In this document: positions 11,177 to 21,773 of the stretch, one piece after another
Layout: each line of letters opens with the position of its first letter
How positions within the stretch are numbered: position 1 is the stretch's first letter
DNA from: Phoronis australis
Lineage: Eukaryota > Phoronida > Phoronidae
Length of the DNA: 64,000 bases
Direction: 5' to 3'
Assembly (NCBI GenBank): GCA_002633005.1
Contig: NMRA01000528.1
Span: 61,432 to 125,431 of the forward strand
Translations under genes and position numbers: made by a program
The notes under the pieces: generated by a model
Database searches by the model: none
What the model was told of the DNA's origin: nothing
The model's input: the letters and a program-made list of their open reading frames with translations, nothing else

Positions 11177-12797
11177 CCGTAATCGTTCGGGTTAACGCCC
11201 ATGCTCAGTTAACCGCCCATCCCCGACTTTAAGTGGATTTTCGATTTAACCGCCCACTGCTCAGTTAAACACCCCCCTGCGATTTTTGAAGATTTCCAGT
11301 TAAGCGCCCACCTCTCGGTTAAGCACCCATCCCCAACTTTTAAAGAATGAAGATTTAGCGCCTAGTGCTAAGGAAACGCGCGATTCCCCGACTTTTAGAA
11401 AAAGATTGACGATCACAATGAGTGCTACGACGCCGGGACTCCGAGACGGTGGTTTAGCAATCTGAATCACAATACAGGTAAAGAGTTATTGTCTTGGGTC
11501 ATGAACTCACTTCAAAATACTTGAACCTTTTTGTCACTTTATTTTCTTCCCTTGTTTGCAAAAATTAAGAACGCCGCCGGCGTCAAAACCTCCGCTTTCA
11601 GCGACTTTGTCTGCCGCGCTGTGTTTCCGTCTGCAGTGCACTAGATAAAACATATATTCGAAAAAATCAGGCCAGAGAAATGTGACAATGGTTTTGCCAA
11701 CCCTCCAAATTCTATTAAGGTGGGAAGCTCTGGTATTTCGAACAAATCTCACAACTCACGGAAAGATGTCAAATTCTCAATATTTTGATGAATATAACTG
11801 CCGGATTATAGAGGATGTGGGGCGACAGAAGGGACAGTACAAGTGCCTTACTGGGTTACCGATTTCGTTGCTGCCTGTCGATTTCTGAATTCAAACGTTG
11901 GCAATAATGTATGTTTGTGTATGATCTTGAAGTAATAAAAAAATGGCTAGTCAAATTTTGTTTTTCGCTTATTGCATCTCAGTCAAACTGGTTAGCAGAT
12001 TTAACTAATGTCGCTGGCTGTTCTTTACTATTCTTGCGTCAGCCTGCACGTAAGCGTGACTGTGTGAATTATCGTTTCCACATCCCCGTTTTTAGCCATC
12101 CAGAGTAATTTTGTTTATACATTGGCCATTTTCGTCCTGAACAAAAATTCTAACCATTCGAGTCTGAAATATCTACGACGTAGAGTGCTTGACGATAGCG
12201 GGTAGGAGATTCACACAGCTAGTTACAGGGATGGGCTTAGGGAGCATCGAGCCGGGAAATATGGCAATAGACTTGACATCGCAGTATTGGGAAACATTGG
12301 CAACGGAGGAATATCGTAAAGAACTGGGTCTTTCGTAACAACAGCTTAAAAGCACATAGTCACGTCCGCTTTTGTTACTTCGGACTGTCGCTATGTTTGA
12401 CTGATTTGTAGTGGTGCACGTGCGCAAGTTCCCACACTTTGGAGTGCATGTTACCTTGACACCAACATNNNNNNNNNNNNNNNNNNNNNNNNNNNNNNNN
12501 NNNNNNNNNNNNNNNNNNNNNNNNNNNNNNNNNNNNNNNNNNNNNNNNACGATAAAGCTCTTTGAAAAGGGCTACGCGTTCCGAGTATGATTGTCGTGTC
12601 GGGATTTAGATCGCCAGGTAAGATTAACCGCCCAGGGCGGTTGTCTGTCGTAATAAGCGCCCATGTTCGGTTAACCGCCCATCCCCTACTTTAGGTGGAT
12701 TTTCGATTTAACCGCCCACTGCTCGGTTAACCGCCCTCCCCCGATTTTTTGGATTCGCCAATTTAACCGCCCAGGGCGTTAACCCGAACGATTACGG
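11177..12797. mobile_element. DNA element with TTAACCGCCC-rich ends, copy 1
   Basis: The termini are inverted repeats: CCGTAATCGTTCGGGTTAAC at the left and its complement at the right, each flanked by TA, which suggests a TA target duplication. Inside each end are several copies of TTAACCGCCC spaced by C/T-rich linkers. An 80-N gap (12469-12548) hides part of the interior. Compared with the inverted copy at 25411-27828 it lacks about 0.85 kb, at or near that gap. Two short frames (about 11534-11752 and 12173-12427, minus) are conserved between the copies, but only because the copies are close. No transposase domain is recognisable. Confidence 0.8.
12469..12548. other. assembly gap (80 N) inside the TTAACCGCCC element
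   Basis: Unresolved bases. The other copy of the element has extra sequence at this point. Confidence 0.98.
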
Positions 12798-12799
12798 TA

Positions 12800-14534
12800 A
12801 TAGAAAAGACGACGATGGGGAGGACGACGACAATCATGACGATCAAGGCGGCAATTATGAATAACACGATAATATTCATCTGACTAGCAAAGAAATCAAA
12901 TAGGGAGCATACAATCAACTACAATAAAGAACAAAAGATGGCGCAACATGACGGACGAGCCATGCTTTGTTCCCACATTCCAAAATAGGCGACACTATGT
13001 GAGTCTGCTGAGCAACGTTATGTTTACAATAAGTGTTTGGCCTGAAATTCTACAGACTACACTAGGACAGTGCTGGCTGGGTCAGTCAAGGTCAACTAGG
13101 CATAACCAAAACAAAGTGAACTGAAAGCCAGCCAGCTGCGTACTTGCATAGGTGACCGAAGGAACTACGGTATCCGAAAATCTTGAATAATTCAAAAAGT
13201 AGAGGTTGTAGCGCAAAATGGAAAATATTTTCTGGAAGCCCGTTCCAAACTCTATCTAAAGTGATAGTTTGGCAAAAATCAAAAAATTATTCGAAAAAAA
13301 TGAAAATTTGCCGGGTTTTTTTGAAATTCAAAGTCAAATAACTCGAAAACGGTAAGTCTGAGAAATACGCTCTCGCAGACTTTTTGAAAGGCCATACTTA
13401 AAGGAATCCACATGCAAAAATTCACATCATTTGCTCTTCCCGTTAAATACGCAACAGCAGAACGATTGAAACTGTGTGAACATGGGCCACAGCCGCAATC
13501 TTGAAAGTGACTTCCGGTTCAATAAACTTTTATAAAAGCTTATGAAACTCAACAAACACGTGACCAGTTTGAAAGTGATTGGTTCACAAATGCGCCCTCT
13601 ACAGGAGAAAAGTTTTTTGGCCATATTTCAGGGTGCGCATGCGCCACTTCCAATATTTCCGCCATCTTTGACCGGAAGTCAATGATTTTCAGCACACTTG
13701 TTGCACTTGCGTTCTAGTATAATCCTACCGATTTTCAGCCATGTACGTCGGAAAATGCAGCCTCTACGAGCATTTGACTGTGAAATCGGATACAAAATGG
13801 CCGCCACATCCGCCATTTTGTATCCGATCATGACCAAAAACAATAGGCTTCCAGGACTTTCCGATCTACACCTCGTGTGCAAATTTCGTGAAAATCGGAT
13901 GAAAATTGCTACCTGTAGAGTGTGAAAAAATAAAAAAAAACTTGCTGTCAGACCAACATACTTGGCGGAAGAATTCCGCCAAGTAATGAATCATTTAAAG
14001 AGCAATTGGCAGACTTTTGACATCTTAACTTGCATATTTAAAACAAAGCAACCACTCATGGAATAGACATTTTATGCTCGCCATAGCAAGTATTTCAAAT
14101 CGTTACTAAAACGGCATATAGGCACTTTATAATATTGATACATACTCAACCAATTGACGCTAAGCATGAAGTCCAAAATCGGCTTCAACACTTTACCTTT
14201 GCTCAGAAAATATTTACTAAGCCTGTACAACAACCTTTTCAGGTATCCACGTAACAATCCAAAAGTTTATTGTATGGCATGTGACACAGTTATTGCACAG
14301 GAAAGGAAACAGAATCTGAGAACATTATGAGGCCATCGGCCTTTTGAAAATACTTACTGAGAGTAGCAACAACATAGATAACATCATAAACAATAATACA
14401 CTGGTGGTCTAATACATATCAGAATTTGTTTACTTTTGTAAATATTTGGCAACACATGAATGGCTAGCCTGGTTCAAATACATTACCAACTTGAGGTCAC
14501 GTAGGACCTTGTGTGTATGAATTTAGAAAACTAC
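12800..14534. other. repeat-derived intergenic DNA with two short palindromes
   Basis: No gene seen. ATCGGATACAAAATGG at 13785-13800 is inverted exactly at 13813-13828 (12-base loop). ACTTGGCGGAA at 13960-13970 is inverted at 13974-13984 (loop GAA). The style of the flanking text (fragments such as AAAATCGGATGAAAATTG) suggests decayed mobile elements. Confidence 0.55.
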
Positions 14535-14680
14535 AAAACTACAGATTTTAACTGGGTAAAAGTATATACCATATGAAAGTAGAAAGCTTTTAACATGATT
14601 TTGGACTTTTTGCCAATCTTTCCTCAATTGGGCATTGAGGCCATGTATTTTAGGTAAAATTTAACAAAAAAGTACATTAA
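14535..14680 (+). repeat. dispersed repeat (family also at 10735 and 29500)
   Basis: The stretch running from GATTTTAACTGGGTAAAAG through GACTTTTTGCCAAT to AAAAAAGTACATTAACAG has diverged relatives at 10735-10880, about 29500-29640 (minus) and about 6770-6875 (minus). Nature unknown. Confidence 0.55.
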
Positions 14681-14770
14681 CAGAACAAGAGCAACACGGA
14701 GCGTTGAAATGCGCCCACGAATGCATTGCAAACGGTTTGCTTTAAAGGTTGTTTATTTGTGTCATAAAAA

Positions 14771-16262
14771 TGGCCACTGGATGGCACAAAAAGGTACAAT
14801 CCATCCGAAAATGGGAACATGTCATTGCATCTTTAATGGAAAGCTATACACCAACTTTCGTAGAAATACGTCACGGAACTTTAGAGAAACAAAGGAAAAC
14901 AGATCAAAATGAAATTGCCACTAGGGGGCACACGGCACACTGTTCATTGGATCCGCTTGAAAGTCATCGTTGTTGTTAGCTTCATATATACACATACTAA
15001 TTAAATTTAATACAGATCCTGCAGTGGGTTTAGGAGATATAGCTATGGGTGCAAAACGAAACAAAACAAAACTACAACTAGGAGGTGCCACAGTAGTCAA
15101 AGTTGTCATCGTCAACCGTCCTCTTCACACTGAGAACATATAACGCCAATTTGCAAAACCATCCTTCAAATGATTTGGTTGATAGAGGTTGGACGCCAAA
15201 AAACAGACTTGAAAACAATAAAAATGGCCACTAGGTAGCGCAAAATACCTTGATTCCAATCAAAAACGGGAGGATGGCGTCATCTCACCAATAGATGCCC
15301 GTATTCAAAGTTCTATGAATTGAGGACCTTTGAACATACAGAGGAAAACGTAAAACTAAAATTTCCACAAGGGGGCATACCAGTAGTCAGATCCATCCAC
15401 AAATCTTGACCGTCCATTGTCGACATCATATAAACACACTTGTTTAATTTAGTAAAGATCCTGCAAATGGTTTAGAAGATACAGCCATGAGCGCAAAAAC
15501 AAAATTGCCACTAGGAGGCGCCACAGTAGTCAAATTCATCAGAAATCATCGTCACCCGTCCACTTTATAGTAAAAACACGGATACCAATTTTCACAATTA
15601 TCCTGAAAGTGGTTTGGTTGATAGAGGGGTGGACACCAAAAAACAGACTCAAAACCAGTAAATATGGCCACTAGGTGGCGCAAACTACGTCGAATCCATC
15701 TGAAAATGGAAAGATAGCGTCAACTCACTAACTGTACACCACATTTTGTGAAAATACGTTGAGGACATTTGAAGATAAACGTAAAAAAAATAAAATTGCC
15801 AATAGGTGACACACCAGTAGTCAGATCTGTCGGAAAGTCGTCATCGTCTGTTGTCATCATCACATTAATGCACTTACTAAATTTATTAAAGATCCTGCAA
15901 ACGGCCTAGGAGATAGAGCCATAGGCGCAAAAAAACAAAACTACCACTGGGATACGCCACAGTAGTCGAAGCCTTCGGAAAATCATCGTCAACCGTCCTC
16001 TTCATAATAAGTACATGCCAATTTTCACAATCATGCTTAGAGCGGTTTGGTTGATAGAGGGGTGGACGCTAACAAACATACTCAAAACAGTAAAAATGGC
16101 CACTAGGTGGCGCAAACTACATGAAATCCATCGGAAAACAGGAGGACACCGTCGTTTCACTAATAGATGCCTATATTATTACCAAATTTTGTGAAAATAT
16201 GTTCAGGACATTTGAGGATACAGAGGTAAACGTAAAAAATTAAAATTGCCACTAGGGGGCAC
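14771..16262 (+). repeat. array of 11 CTCF-like motifs, about 147-bp period, trimeric higher-order repeat
   Basis: A motif close to GCCACTAGGKGGCGC recurs at 14771, 14915, 15072, 15225, 15363, 15505, 15665, 15796, 15942, 16097 and 16246. Spacings run from 131 to 160 and average 147.5 bases. Three monomer types alternate: A (TGGCCACTAGGTGGCGC: 14771, 15225, 15665, 16097), B (TTGCCACTAGGGGGCAC: 14915, 15363, 15796, 16246) and C (ACTAGGAGGCGCCACAGTAG: 15072, 15505, 15942). The higher-order unit is therefore about 440 bases. The core matches the known CTCF consensus CCASYAGRKGGC. Copies are diverged, so the array is old. It ends in sequence resembling a mobile-element 3-prime end (to about 16450). 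Confidence 0.75.
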
Positions 16263-16450
16263 ACTGGTAGTCGGATCCATCCGAAAGTTTGCTCATGCCA
16301 TCCCATCCATGAAAGGAACACAATTTGTGCAAAATTTCATGAACATACATCAATCGGTTTTGGAGATAGAGCAGCGGACGCCAGACGCACATAAATTAGC
16401 AAGTCCACTGACCGCAATACAAACACAAAACGTACCGAGAGTGGCGTAGA

Positions 16451-19145
16451 AGAAGTAATAAACCATGAGACATTATTCCGCGTATCGACAAGCACCGAAG
16501 GTCGAGGGCTTATTGTATGTGTACTGTTTGTTATGCCCAATTTTAGAGTTCAGTTTTAGCCAGTCAAGGGCTTTGACTTTGCATCAACTGATGATAGGAT
16601 AAACATTTTAAAACATCCGGATGATTGATCTGAAGGCTATTAATTGGCATCATTTTAAGGGTGTTTATCACAGGTTAATTTTTTCAATGCAGTTTTTAAA
16701 TCTTGAATTTTGTATTTTGGTCTTTGCCTACTACAAATCTGCAAAAACGTGGGGGTCACCCAATTAGTTTTTTTCCATTATGGGTGTGTGAACAGAGGCA
16801 CCTCTGACAAAAATTTGAAACTAACACAGGTTACTGATAAGCCATCTATAATCAAATCAATGCTGGCAATCCTTCTGAAAACAGTATCATTGCACGATGT
16901 CAGTTTTATATTTCAACGGCTTTGGTTGTAATTCCTGGTATATTTCAGGTAATTCCCATGATCATAAGACAAGAAAACGGCTTCAAGTGCGTCCAAGATA
17001 AATTAGCTGGCATTGTCCCATTGCATTGATTGACAAGATGCATGGCTTAGCCAATGAAGCCATACCTAGTGGCTAACTTTTAGGCCTTTTGTGTGTGGCA
17101 GTTGTGTAGGATATCTGATTTTCATTATGCTTGGTTACTGAATCACGTTGCATCATCACAAGATCTAATGCCTCTTGGCGCTTTCTGGGTTATGTATATT
17201 CATTGTATTCTGAAGATTTCGTAATAAACATTAAAAAAAAATCACAAGATCCCAGCACAAACAACAAAAGGTTGTATTGAATAGGGGTTTGAATAGAGCA
17301 CCATTGTGTGCGGGTGTTATTCCCAGCTGTTTGAATTAAAAGGTGATTCTCCTGGTGATGTAGACAAAAGCAAGCCAATAGGCCTAACAGTTCCTTACAT
17401 TTGACAATTCATAGCACTAGTGGGCTCAGAAGGAAGCTCTCAACATACTAAAGGAATCAAATTTTCATGGTTACCCTTGAAGATAGGCTTTAAATGGTGA
17501 CCCTTATTACTTAGTTTGGTGAGCTTGGTCAGTCTTCATATTTTGAACAAGCCTTTGGTTGAAAAACGTTACCATGGGTTACAAATTGGGTAGTGGAGTT
17601 GTTTTCATCTGAGAAGACTCATAAGATGTTCCTAATTTGTAAATATACTATAGAAGATTAGTGTATTTATTTTTAGTTCCCTGTGAATTGTACTGGATCG
17701 TGTAAGATTGATAATTATGGTGAACTTGCAGCTGTTGTCATGCGATTGGTTTGTAAAACATGCTGCGTTTTAGAGTATGACTCATGAGCACACGTAGCTG
17801 TTGATATATTTAAAAATAAATTTGTAGATTACACTGTGCTGTGTTCATTTAAAGGTATCTGTGCACCTAGTGGACTTATGGCTCAAGTAAAAAGTGATTA
17901 GTAGCTATGAATAGATGTGGTTTTGCTGTTTGACATCACAAATTAATGTTTTTACTTGTTTCGTAGATGAACTGGATGGTTTTTGACTATACACTTACAG
18001 CAGTTTCCATGTTTTTCGTTTCCTAATTGCAACTGTTGAATACTGCTGAATATGGGTTTGTTCAACCACTTAAATTAAAAGTTTATGTGTACGCGATTTG
18101 TCACATGATGAATCCTCAGCAGCATTTCATTGACACTCATTCAAGATGATGACAGGTAGCTGGTGAATCTAGGCCTAAAATATTTCCTAAATTTAGTCAC
18201 TTGAACATTTGCTGTATCGCCGATCAGCAAGTTTTTCACAAGTACGAAAGATCATATAAGACAAAACCTCGAACAACCCTGAAATTCAGCTTGTTGCTCG
18301 CAAATATACAGCGATGCTTATAATGGAAGCCAGGGTTATAGTAGAAGCCTTTTATGACATTGGCAGGTAGTGTTTATTAACATGTTTTTGTAAGTTGTAA
18401 ACACAAGTCCTTTGAAATATGGGGAAGACCTATTGCATTGATTTTCTGATGCTGTATGTATATGTCTTTCGTTACTTATAGGTTTAACGTAAAAGGCTTT
18501 TTGTTTGAAGTTACATGCATTTTATTTTTATTACAGAAATAAGCTACAGTGAATCATGACACAGTACTAGAGCTATTGTCAGTGTGTGGTTGCGTGGTTG
18601 CGGTATAGTGAAGGATCAAGTTAAACATTTCAACGTTTCAGTCATATAACAGTATAATAGCCTGCAAGGCAGGCACTAAAGTCGCGCCTCTAAGCCTCTC
18701 ATTTGCGGTATTCATTTGCTTTAATTGATGAGCGTCTATTTTTTGGCATTGCAATTTCTAAAGTTGAGGAATATTCATGGATTTTGCGAGGGGTAAGAGA
18801 AATGCTTAATCTATCAAACATTATGAAGAAGTAAACTCAGTCAATTTGTGTTAAGAGTACAATTAACAATGACAAGAATTATCACACCGTCACTTCTGAA
18901 GCAGAATGCGGAACGAAACCTTTTAGATAATATTCAGCATCCAAATCCAACTGTTTTCATGATGGTGGTATTGAAACTACTTTCAAATTACAGACTGTTT
19001 TCTCAGGACGAAATTGCTAAAATGTATTTAAGTGTTGTCTTCCACAATCTCTGACTAATCATACCACAAGGCTTTGAAAAAAAACAATGGTATTAATCCA
19101 AAATGGCAATACTTTTGCTTGATTGCACTAGTTGTATCGGGGGGG
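16451..19145. other. intergenic, AT-rich, no gene recognised
   Basis: No protein or RNA gene supported on either strand. It contains one retroelement-like tail at 17162-17241. Confidence 0.5.
17162..17241 (+). mobile_element. retroelement-like 3-prime tail with AATAAA and A-run
   Basis: GCGCTTTCTGGGTTATGTAT leads to TTCGTAATAAACATT and a run of A. The same roughly 80 bases occur on the minus strand at 59570-59491 with few differences. The polyadenylation signal plus A-run points to a SINE, LINE or retrocopy tail. Confidence 0.6.
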
Positions 19146-19149
19146 NNNN
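19146..19149. other. 4-N gap beside a G-run
   Basis: A run of G on each side (gggggg, then gggt) suggests an unresolved homopolymer rather than a large gap. Confidence 0.9.
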
Positions 19150-19489
19150 GGGTGGAATTCACAATAGTGTGAATGAGCCTCTATTGACGAACTCAACATC
19201 AATTGAAAATTGTAGTGTTTGGACCAAAGCTTCAAAAGAGTTTGTCAAGTTCACAGATTTTAAATGCGTCAAGTTTCATCACAAGTTAGACCTGTACTTA
19301 GACATAGAACTGTCACTCAATAGTGCGATGAGACAATTATAGCTCAATCAAGAACTTGGTTGTCGTTTCGTTAGTTACGCAATTTCAAGGGCATTCTGAA
19401 CCTGAAATTACTGCCACTTGCGTTCTCAAATTTAAATAAAGTGTTAGGGTATTTCGGTTTCTCAGGAACTGTAACCTGTAAGCATTAGC

Positions 19490-19820
19490 TTAAAATTAAA
19501 AATACTGAGCCAAGATCCCTTTCGGAACCAAAGAAACCGTTCATTGAGTAGAAAGTGTGCATCCGTTTCGTCCCTATCTCATGGACTTGATTCACCATAA
19601 GATGCAACCTGTGACATAAAAATAAAACAACAAAAACAGCACAGACATTATGAGCAAATTCCCCATACTGTTTGTATTGTTTTATTGTACGTCAGGGCGC
19701 GCACCGGGTGGTGAATCAAGTCCGCGAGATAAGGACGAAACGGCTACACACTTTCTACTCAAGGTATGGCTTCTTTGGTTCCAAAAGCATCCTTGTTCAA
19801 TATTTTTATCAATTAAATGG
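19490..19820. repeat. fold-back repeat, arms of about 85-110 bp
   Basis: The segment about 19513-19597 (TTTCGGAACCAAAGAAACCG ... GTTTCGTCCCTATCTCATGG) is repeated in inverted orientation at about 19709-19800, at roughly 85 percent by eye, with a 110-base spacer. It is probably a MITE or the relic of a fold-back element. Confidence 0.65.
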
Positions 19821-21658
19821 AACCCAGCAATATACATAGTATCAGCTTAAAAAATGGAAAATTGCGGTAGACAAGATTCTGTTTTAACACAAAAGAACAA
19901 TTTAGAGTCGACATTAGAAAGAGAAAATTCATTAGAACTCTACAAAAGTCTGGGGAACGACAGATTGCAGCAATGCACTAAAATTCGCTCGCCACCTGGA
20001 CGACCAGCCAATGATCTACTCGCCCAGTACCATTTTTAGTCGCCCCTGGTATATGAATGGGACGCATGCACTTTTGTTGAATAAGGCGCTCTTAAGTTGG
20101 CTACCAAATACCTGTACGTCAGTACAACACTCAAGCATGGCAGAGTCTCCCCTACACCGGCTCATCTAGCTACTTAGGCGTCACAGCTCTCGTCAAAAAG
20201 TGTTCGTTTACACTTCTACTTTGTTCTTTCGAATTGTGTAACTTGATCGACAGGTACAAATCACGCACCTGTTAGATTTTTAACCACAGCTTCTCGAAGG
20301 CATATGCGCTTTTGTGAACAACTTTAATCGCTATACCGCAGAGTGAAAATAAGTTGCCGCATTGTTACAAAAATGACTTAAGGTGAATCCTAAGTGAACA
20401 GAGTTTTCAGTACCTCAAAGATTACTAGTCAAGGGGATGCCTTCAGTTCATACACTAATATACAGAGTGGTTCGCGTAATTTGTTTTGCGTAATGATGTC
20501 ACTGCCAGTTTGCTTGGAATGTCGCTTTCTCAATCAGCAAAAGCATTAGCTTACAAATAACATCAGCTTTTAGTTAACCTGTGCACTCCATACACTAGAA
20601 CAAATGCGCAAAAAGCAAAAAACAGCAATCTCCTTCCAAACAGTTAACACATAGACCTGAGTATGCACATATCAGACTAGCTTCTTACTAGCTTCTGACT
20701 AGCTGCTGACTAGCTGCTGACTAGCTGCTGACTAGCTGCTGACTAGCTGCTGACTAGCTGCTGACTAGCTACAGCCTAGGCTGAAGACAATCCTATATTG
20801 TAGTGACTAATGCAATAGCTAGTACAGACACACATCGACCAATCATAATTTGTTGTTTGTCCGTGATGTCATAAGATGCTAATCTACAAGGTAGTGTATC
20901 CATAAAACCCAGTACTGATGAGCTGAAGCGACGGTATGAGGAGGTTTTTCATTCGCTTCCCATCTCTAATTTAATTGATCAACGGACGTATTACACACTG
21001 CAGACAGACATGAACAGCTATGCCAAGCTCAAGGAACCAATATGAAGTTAGACAAATAAATTACCATGGGAACAGAGTGAGTTAGTGGCTAATCACCAAT
21101 CACGGTGAGATCAAAATTGACCGCATTCCCCCAAAATGCTTTTTGCAAAGATCCATGCCTAAATATTAAATGAAAACTGGAATATTTTACAAATGCAGTT
21201 CCTTGAATATGTTTTAACTTTCTCTAGTGGAGAACCATTCGTTCACCCATTCATAGGGGTTTAGAACAAGTCTTTTTTAAAAACTAAAAAAAATTCAGAA
21301 CAAGTCCAAGTTCTCGACTATACGGTGCGCAATCAAAAATGACCGACAAAAAAATGACATTTTCAAAAACCAAGTAATTGTATTATGAATTGCTAGCAAA
21401 ACCATAAGTAATAAATATATTGAGATAAGAAGCAGAATATTGCCAAAAATACTCAACATCAAGAGTCTGCTGTAACCTTTCTGCACTTTTTTTGGAAAGC
21501 GAGAGACTGCAAATTTTCGCGAAGCCTTTGCGCACAATAGGGATTTTGATCAATGCACCAGACTCCAAAATCGGAGGCCCAGAGCGGCACAAAAGGGATA
21601 GAAAGATGAGAACATAGTAAGGAAGGAGTACACATGTTGACTGACAGTGTTTACTCAC
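19821..21658. other. region downstream of the last ATP13A1 exon found
   Basis: Searched by eye on the minus strand for the expected next exons (hinge MCGDGTND, VFARVAPKQKE and C-terminal helices); none found. Apart from the 11-bp minisatellite at 20675 I see nothing distinctive. Confidence 0.5.
20675..20770. repeat. 11-bp minisatellite (GACTAGCTGCT)n
   Basis: About eight and a half tandem copies of GACTAGCTGCT. The first two units vary (CTTCTT and CTTCT in place of CTGCT). Confidence 0.95.
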
Positions 21659-21773
21659 GTTTCACATCGGGGTGGGTTAGAATCAGGGTGGTGGCCATAT
21701 CTTTCTTCACCATGCGCAGTTCTTTGGCCACATGGCAGGCCGTCAGGGGGTTATCTCCCGTGATCATTACACA
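21659..21773 (-). CDS. ATP13A1: ATP13A1 exon 15 (TGDN motif)
   Basis: Acceptor CTGTTTCAG, coding [19 protein letters not shown] and on to LILTHPDVK, donor AAAC|GTGAGT in phase 1. TGDN is the P-domain loop of P-type ATPases. This is the last exon found; its donor is sound, so further exons are expected. Confidence 0.92.

Noticed and set aside
15000-16300. CRISPR-like array
   Set aside because: Regular spacing, but the repeats are long and diverged, spacers are related to each other, and the DNA is eukaryotic.
14709-16449. Short frames within the CTCF-like array
   Set aside because: Shadows of a diverged tandem repeat.
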